A stretch of DNA of 8,964 bases. Origin: UMGS1387 sp045646465. GTDB lineage: Bacteria; Bacillota; Clostridia; Oscillospirales; CAG-382. The DNA lies in assembly GCA_045646465.1 (NCBI GenBank), contig JAZRKT010000096.1, positions 1-8,964 on the forward strand, read 5' to 3'. Both the position numbers and the translations under genes were made by a program. This document shows positions 6,236 to 8,964 of the stretch, piece after piece; position 1 is the first letter of the stretch; each line of letters opens with the position of its first letter. Below the pieces are notes generated by a model. That model did no database searches. It was not told the DNA's origin and saw nothing but the letters and a program-made list of their open reading frames with translations.

Positions 6236-8116
6236 TTACTTTTCAAGCACCGTACTTCTATAGTAGGCGACCCTCATATATTGGTTATAGATGTCAGCAA
6301 GGTCAGGCGGCATTTCGCCCAGAGTATAATAATTACCCTCGCTATCATAGGAACCCGCAAGGTTAAGTGCAGGTAGCTTTTCTCGCACACTTTTCTGATA
6401 CTGCATAAAGCTGTCGCCCTCAATGCCAAGCTCATCGCACAGCACGCTCATAAGCATACAGGGGCTTGTTGTAGGCGCTTTTCCTGTAAAATCATTGCCG
6501 AGAACTTCCTTTGCCTTATCGTTGGCAACAATTACATATTCCGTACCGTAGTAATTGCGAAAGCCCTGCTCTGTTGAAACGTCAAGGTTTATACCAAGGT
6601 TTCCGTAAACGCTGTTGCTGTCACCGAGCCACGGCTTATGGTCACCGAATAGCAGTACCACACACGGCTCGCCGCTTTCCATAATTTTATTTATAAACCA
6701 TTCAAGCTGATAGCCTGTATCTCTCACAGAGCCCAGATAGTTATCAATTATATAATTATCCGCTTCTGGCAGATTTTCGTTGTGATAGTAGGTTCCGTTG
6801 CCCCATTCATAGCCTTCTGCGCTGTAGGGACCGTGTCCCTGATAGGTTACGTGGAAGGCGAAGTACGGCTTATCGCTCTCTGAACCCTTTTCATAGCTTT
6901 GGTAAAATTCAGGAAATGCCACGCTGTCAAGACGCATATTATCGCCGTATTTTTCAAGAAAATAGTTTTCGCTGAAAAGATAATCCTCAAATCCGAGGTA
7001 TTTATTTACGTTTTTTCTATTATAAAACCAGTCCTGCGACGGATGGCTTCCCGTTGTATAATATCCCATTTCATTGAAAAAGCGTACATAGCTGTTAACG
7101 TCGTGTCTGTAATTGTCAAGGTCAGCATAGCCCGTCAGAAAGGCTCTTTCGGAATCCACCGTACCGCCGGCAAAAATATTGGTTATAAGGGTACCAGACA
7201 GATTTTCGTCGCGGATTTTCCGATAGGAAGCGTATACGTTGGGATTTATGCCATCAACCCCTATATTTTCAAGGTCGCAGAAGGCTTCAAGCATAATGCC
7301 TATGACATTGACCTTTTTTTCTTCATCGGGTAATTTTGTTTCATATGCCGACAAAAGCTCCTGTGCTTCTTTTTCGCTGTAGTTTTGTGGAGGCTGTCCG
7401 AAGGCATCAAAAATACTATGCAAAAAGGGATATACAAAGCCCTTTGAAATATACACCTGTGTTGCAGACCACCTGTTGATACTGTCAAAGTTTTGGGTTT
7501 TGATATCGTAGATTTCTGTGTCTCTGTACACATTTTTCAAAGGGAACATGCACAAAACGGGCAAAAGCGTAAATATGATACGTGGCACTATTTTATGTCT
7601 CTGTCTTTGGAACAAGAACAGAAGCAATGCCGTAGCAACGTAAATTGCTCCCACAAGAATAAGTCTTCTTGACGGCGTATAGTCATAGCCCTCCTTGGAT
7701 ATTCCCACAGCCTCCTTAATATACAGCACGTCTGAAAAAATCAGCGGGTCATCACGGAATCTGAGAAGGTAGAAATTTGCAAGAGAAAAGCCCAGCGTCA
7801 AAAATCCGCCCATAATATGTGCAAGCCATCCTCTGCCCGTAAATCCATAGAAAAACAGCACAAGTAACACAACCGGCAGCAGATTCAACGTCAGAATATA
7901 GCCGTTTTCAAGATAACCGTCGAAAATTCCGTGAGGGTAAGAGGTGCCGTAGGCAAGGCGCAGTGAACAAAATCCCGTTATGATTGCTGACACAAGCACA
8001 AGTGCAAGGTTAAACACAGTGCAAGCTACTTTTTTTGCCCCCTTTAAGCTTTTACTATTTTTTCCGAAAAGCCAGAAGGATGTGATTTGTTTGTAAAGTT
8101 CACGTGTTTTTTTCAT
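6236..8116 (-). CDS. LTA synthase-family membrane phosphoglycerol transferase (sulfatase fold)
   Basis: Likely transfers phosphoglycerol groups from phosphatidylglycerol to a cell-envelope acceptor (lipoteichoic acid or a related glycerophosphate polymer) on the outer face of the membrane. With the ATG at 8116 the protein has 626 residues, the usual LtaS size. Five hydrophobic segments lie at about 31-52, 73-92, 97-118, 152-170 and 178-192, followed by an extracellular sulfatase-fold domain from about 268. Family landmarks are MLEAF with Glu277, AGGTVDSE with the nucleophile-type Thr319, QGHGPY with His428, and FGDH with Asp492 and His493. Their spacing parallels S. aureus LtaS Glu255/Thr300/Asp475/His476. 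The ATG at 8116 is preferred over an in-frame TTG at 8140 because AAAGGAG precedes it by about 7 bases. The exact substrate (LtaS, LtaP or MdoB-like) is not resolved. It has its own promoter. Confidence 0.88.
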   Translation of the reverse strand: MKKTRELYKQITSFWLFGKNSKSLKGAKKVACTVFNLALVLVSAIITGFCSLRLAYGTSYPHGIFDGYLENGYILTLNLLPVVLLVLFFYGFTGRGWLAHIMGGFLTLGFSLANFYLLRFRDDPLIFSDVLYIKEAVGISKEGYDYTPSRRLILVGAIYVATALLLFLFQRQRHKIVPRIIFTLLPVLCMFPLKNVYRDTEIYDIKTQNFDSINRWSATQVYISKGFVYPFLHSIFDAFGQPPQNYSEKEAQELLSAYETKLPDEEKKVNVIGIMLEAFCDLENIGVDGINPNVYASYRKIRDENLSGTLITNIFAGGTVDSERAFLTGYADLDNYRHDVNSYVRFFNEMGYYTTGSHPSQDWFYNRKNVNKYLGFEDYLFSENYFLEKYGDNMRLDSVAFPEFYQSYEKGSESDKPYFAFHVTYQGHGPYSAEGYEWGNGTYYHNENLPEADNYIIDNYLGSVRDTGYQLEWFINKIMESGEPCVVLLFGDHKPWLGDSNSVYGNLGINLDVSTEQGFRNYYGTEYVIVANDKAKEVLGNDFTGKAPTTSPCMLMSVLCDELGIEGDSFMQYQKSVREKLPALNLAGSYDSEGNYYTLGEMPPDLADIYNQYMRVAYYRSTVLEK

Positions 8117-8125
8117 AATTGCTCT

Positions 8126-8143
8126 CCTTTGTTCTAACAAAAG
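8126..8143 (-). promoter_or_regulatory. Small hairpin overlapping the ltaS-like gene's ribosome binding site
   Basis: CTTTTG (8138-8143) can pair with CAAAGG (8126-8131) around a 6-base loop, with one U-G pair. The 3' arm includes the AAAGG part of the Shine-Dalgarno sequence for the ATG at 8116. It could dampen translation initiation, but the stem is short and may be chance. Confidence 0.3.
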
Positions 8144-8173
8144 CCCAATTAACGGTATAAAATCGCACTTTTT

Positions 8174-8216
8174 TTGATAAATTGTGCAAAACAGCTACAA
8201 AACATATTTTTATCAA
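8174..8216. repeat. Inverted repeat TTGATAAA/TTTATCAA at the ltaS-like promoter
   Basis: A perfect 8-bp inverted repeat has arms at 8209-8216 and 8174-8181, separated by 27 bases. One arm touches the -10 box and spans the expected transcription start, the other lies in the 5' untranslated region. It may be a pair of operator half-sites or an RNA stem at the 5' end. AT-rich sequence makes a chance origin possible. Confidence 0.4.
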
Positions 8217-8244
8217 TTATAATATAACCGAATCACCAATTCAA
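8216..8244 (-). promoter_or_regulatory. Promoter of the ltaS-like gene
   Basis: On the minus strand TTGAAT (8239-8244, four of six consensus bases) and a perfect TATAAT (8216-8221) are 17 bases apart. The expected start near 8209 would give a leader of about 93 bases before the ATG at 8116. Confidence 0.72.
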
Positions 8245-8255
8245 CAACATATTGT

Positions 8256-8286
8256 AAAAAGGTGGTTATTAAAACAATACCTTTTT
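8256..8286 (-). terminator. AT-rich hairpin at the end of the phage-like gene, possible terminator
   Basis: AAAAAGGT (8279-8286 on the minus strand) and ACCTTTTT (8256-8263) form a perfect 8-bp inverted repeat with a 15-base loop that contains the stop codon of the phage-like gene. The A-tract and U-tract at the two ends resemble a weak, possibly bidirectional intrinsic terminator. With only three G-C pairs its efficiency is doubtful. Confidence 0.4.
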
Positions 8287-8964
8287 CTTTGCCGTGTAGG
8301 ACGCTTCCGAATAGTTACGGATCATCTTGTCAATACCTTCAAGCTCTGCGTTTGAGAATAAGAATATTGCATTTAAGTTTCTGCCCCAGGTGCCGGAACG
8401 AGAGAAATTTGTAGTAACGTCCTGTGACCTGTGCATGGCAAGCTGAACGTCACCTGATGATGTGTCCATTGTGTACTTGAATTCGCTGAGCCTTGGAATC
8501 GTTTCAAGCACGTCGTTGAGCTCAAAGTACTTGTCCCATAAGAACCGAAGTCCTCCGATGTTTTTAATGACCTTGTTGCCAAAGTCTCTGATAGACATTT
8601 TGTTCCAGGCAACAGCACTTGAATTTCTTTTTCTGACGGTGCGTTTAATCGCATCCATATCAGCTGAAAACTTTCCGCTGTCCATACCGCCTAAAGCCTT
8701 GTAAAGCTTGAAATTCTCGTCTTGAGTAATAATGCTCTTTATAGCACCTGCATACATACCTAATTGCATAAATATGTTTGCATTTGAATCGGTGTTGTAG
8801 TGGAAGGTCATAAAGTCACGGAAGAAGTTTCCGGGTCCGAATAGCGGGTTTCTCATGGTCATTGTAACCTTCAAGGCATTCGTAATAGTGTTAAATACCT
8901 TAAAAAAGACATTAAGCTGCTGCACTTCCAGATTTGCAACGGCATTGTATAAATCTCTGTCGTA
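8269..8964 (-). CDS. C-terminal end of a phage/mobile-element polyvalent protein (LPD38-like), 5' end outside window
   Basis: The frame is open to the window edge at 8964 and ends at TAA (8269-8271), showing 231 residues of a longer protein. The only in-window start-like codon near the edge is a GTG at 8925, and it lacks a convincing ribosome site, so I treat the gene as partial. Counting from the window edge, the segment NPLFGPGNFFRD lies at about residues 39-50, ETIPRLSEFK at about 153-162, and NFSRSGTWGRNLN then FSNAELEGIDKM near the end. From memory this order resembles LPD38, a large polyvalent protein associated domain in phage and conjugative-element proteins. No enzymatic motif or membrane span is visible. 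The known relatives I recall continue further after the NA-x-x-x-GxDK region, so this copy may be C-terminally shortened. Function unknown. Confidence 0.55.
   Translation of the reverse strand, partial: YDRDLYNAVANLEVQQLNVFFKVFNTITNALKVTMTMRNPLFGPGNFFRDFMTFHYNTDSNANIFMQLGMYAGAIKSIITQDENFKLYKALGGMDSGKFSADMDAIKRTVRKRNSSAVAWNKMSIRDFGNKVIKNIGGLRFLWDKYFELNDVLETIPRLSEFKYTMDTSSGDVQLAMHRSQDVTTNFSRSGTWGRNLNAIFLFSNAELEGIDKMIRNYSEASYTAKKKVLF

Noticed and set aside
8117..8140. TTG start at 8140 for the ltaS-like gene
   Set aside because: The AAAGGAG at 8123-8130 is placed for the ATG at 8116, and the extra eight residues add no recognisable feature.

Overview
The window looks like a chromosomal segment of a low-to-mid-GC Clostridia-type Firmicute. 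The evidence is strong AGAGG/GGAGG ribosome binding sites, clostridial-style chorismate synthase and EPSP synthase motifs, and an LtaS-like envelope enzyme. Oscillospiraceae/Ruminococcus relatives are plausible, but the species is not determined. All supported genes lie on the minus strand, so transcription runs from high to low coordinates.

Region 1 (about 6158 down to 1) is an aromatic amino acid operon read in the order tyrA, aroB, aroA, aroC, pheA, aroE, with only 2 to 18 bases between genes. aroE is cut by the window edge. AroB, AroE, AroA and AroC are steps 2, 4, 6 and 7 of the route to chorismate. TyrA and PheA split prephenate toward tyrosine and phenylalanine. DAHP synthase, dehydroquinase and shikimate kinase are not in the window and may lie beyond aroE or elsewhere.

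The operon is preceded by a leader that is the most interesting part of the window. A perfect consensus promoter (TTGACA, 17 bases, TATAAT) is followed by a Shine-Dalgarno sequence and a 33-codon reading frame from TTG that holds 5 Phe and 3 Tyr codons, including a Phe-Tyr-Tyr run. A strong intrinsic terminator follows, before tyrA. This is the layout of ribosome-mediated transcription attenuation responding to charged tRNA-Phe and tRNA-Tyr. No recognisable T-box sequence is present, although T-boxes are a usual solution in Firmicutes.

Region 2 (about 8244 to 6236) is a monocistronic-looking gene for a five-pass membrane phosphoglycerol transferase/sulfatase of the lipoteichoic acid synthase family. 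It has its own good promoter, an inverted repeat at the start of transcription and a small hairpin over its ribosome binding site.

Region 3 (8964 to 8269) is the C-terminal end of a large phage/mobile-element type protein, tentatively an LPD38-like polyvalent protein domain. It continues outside the window. It probably marks the edge of an integrated element or a remnant next to core metabolic genes.
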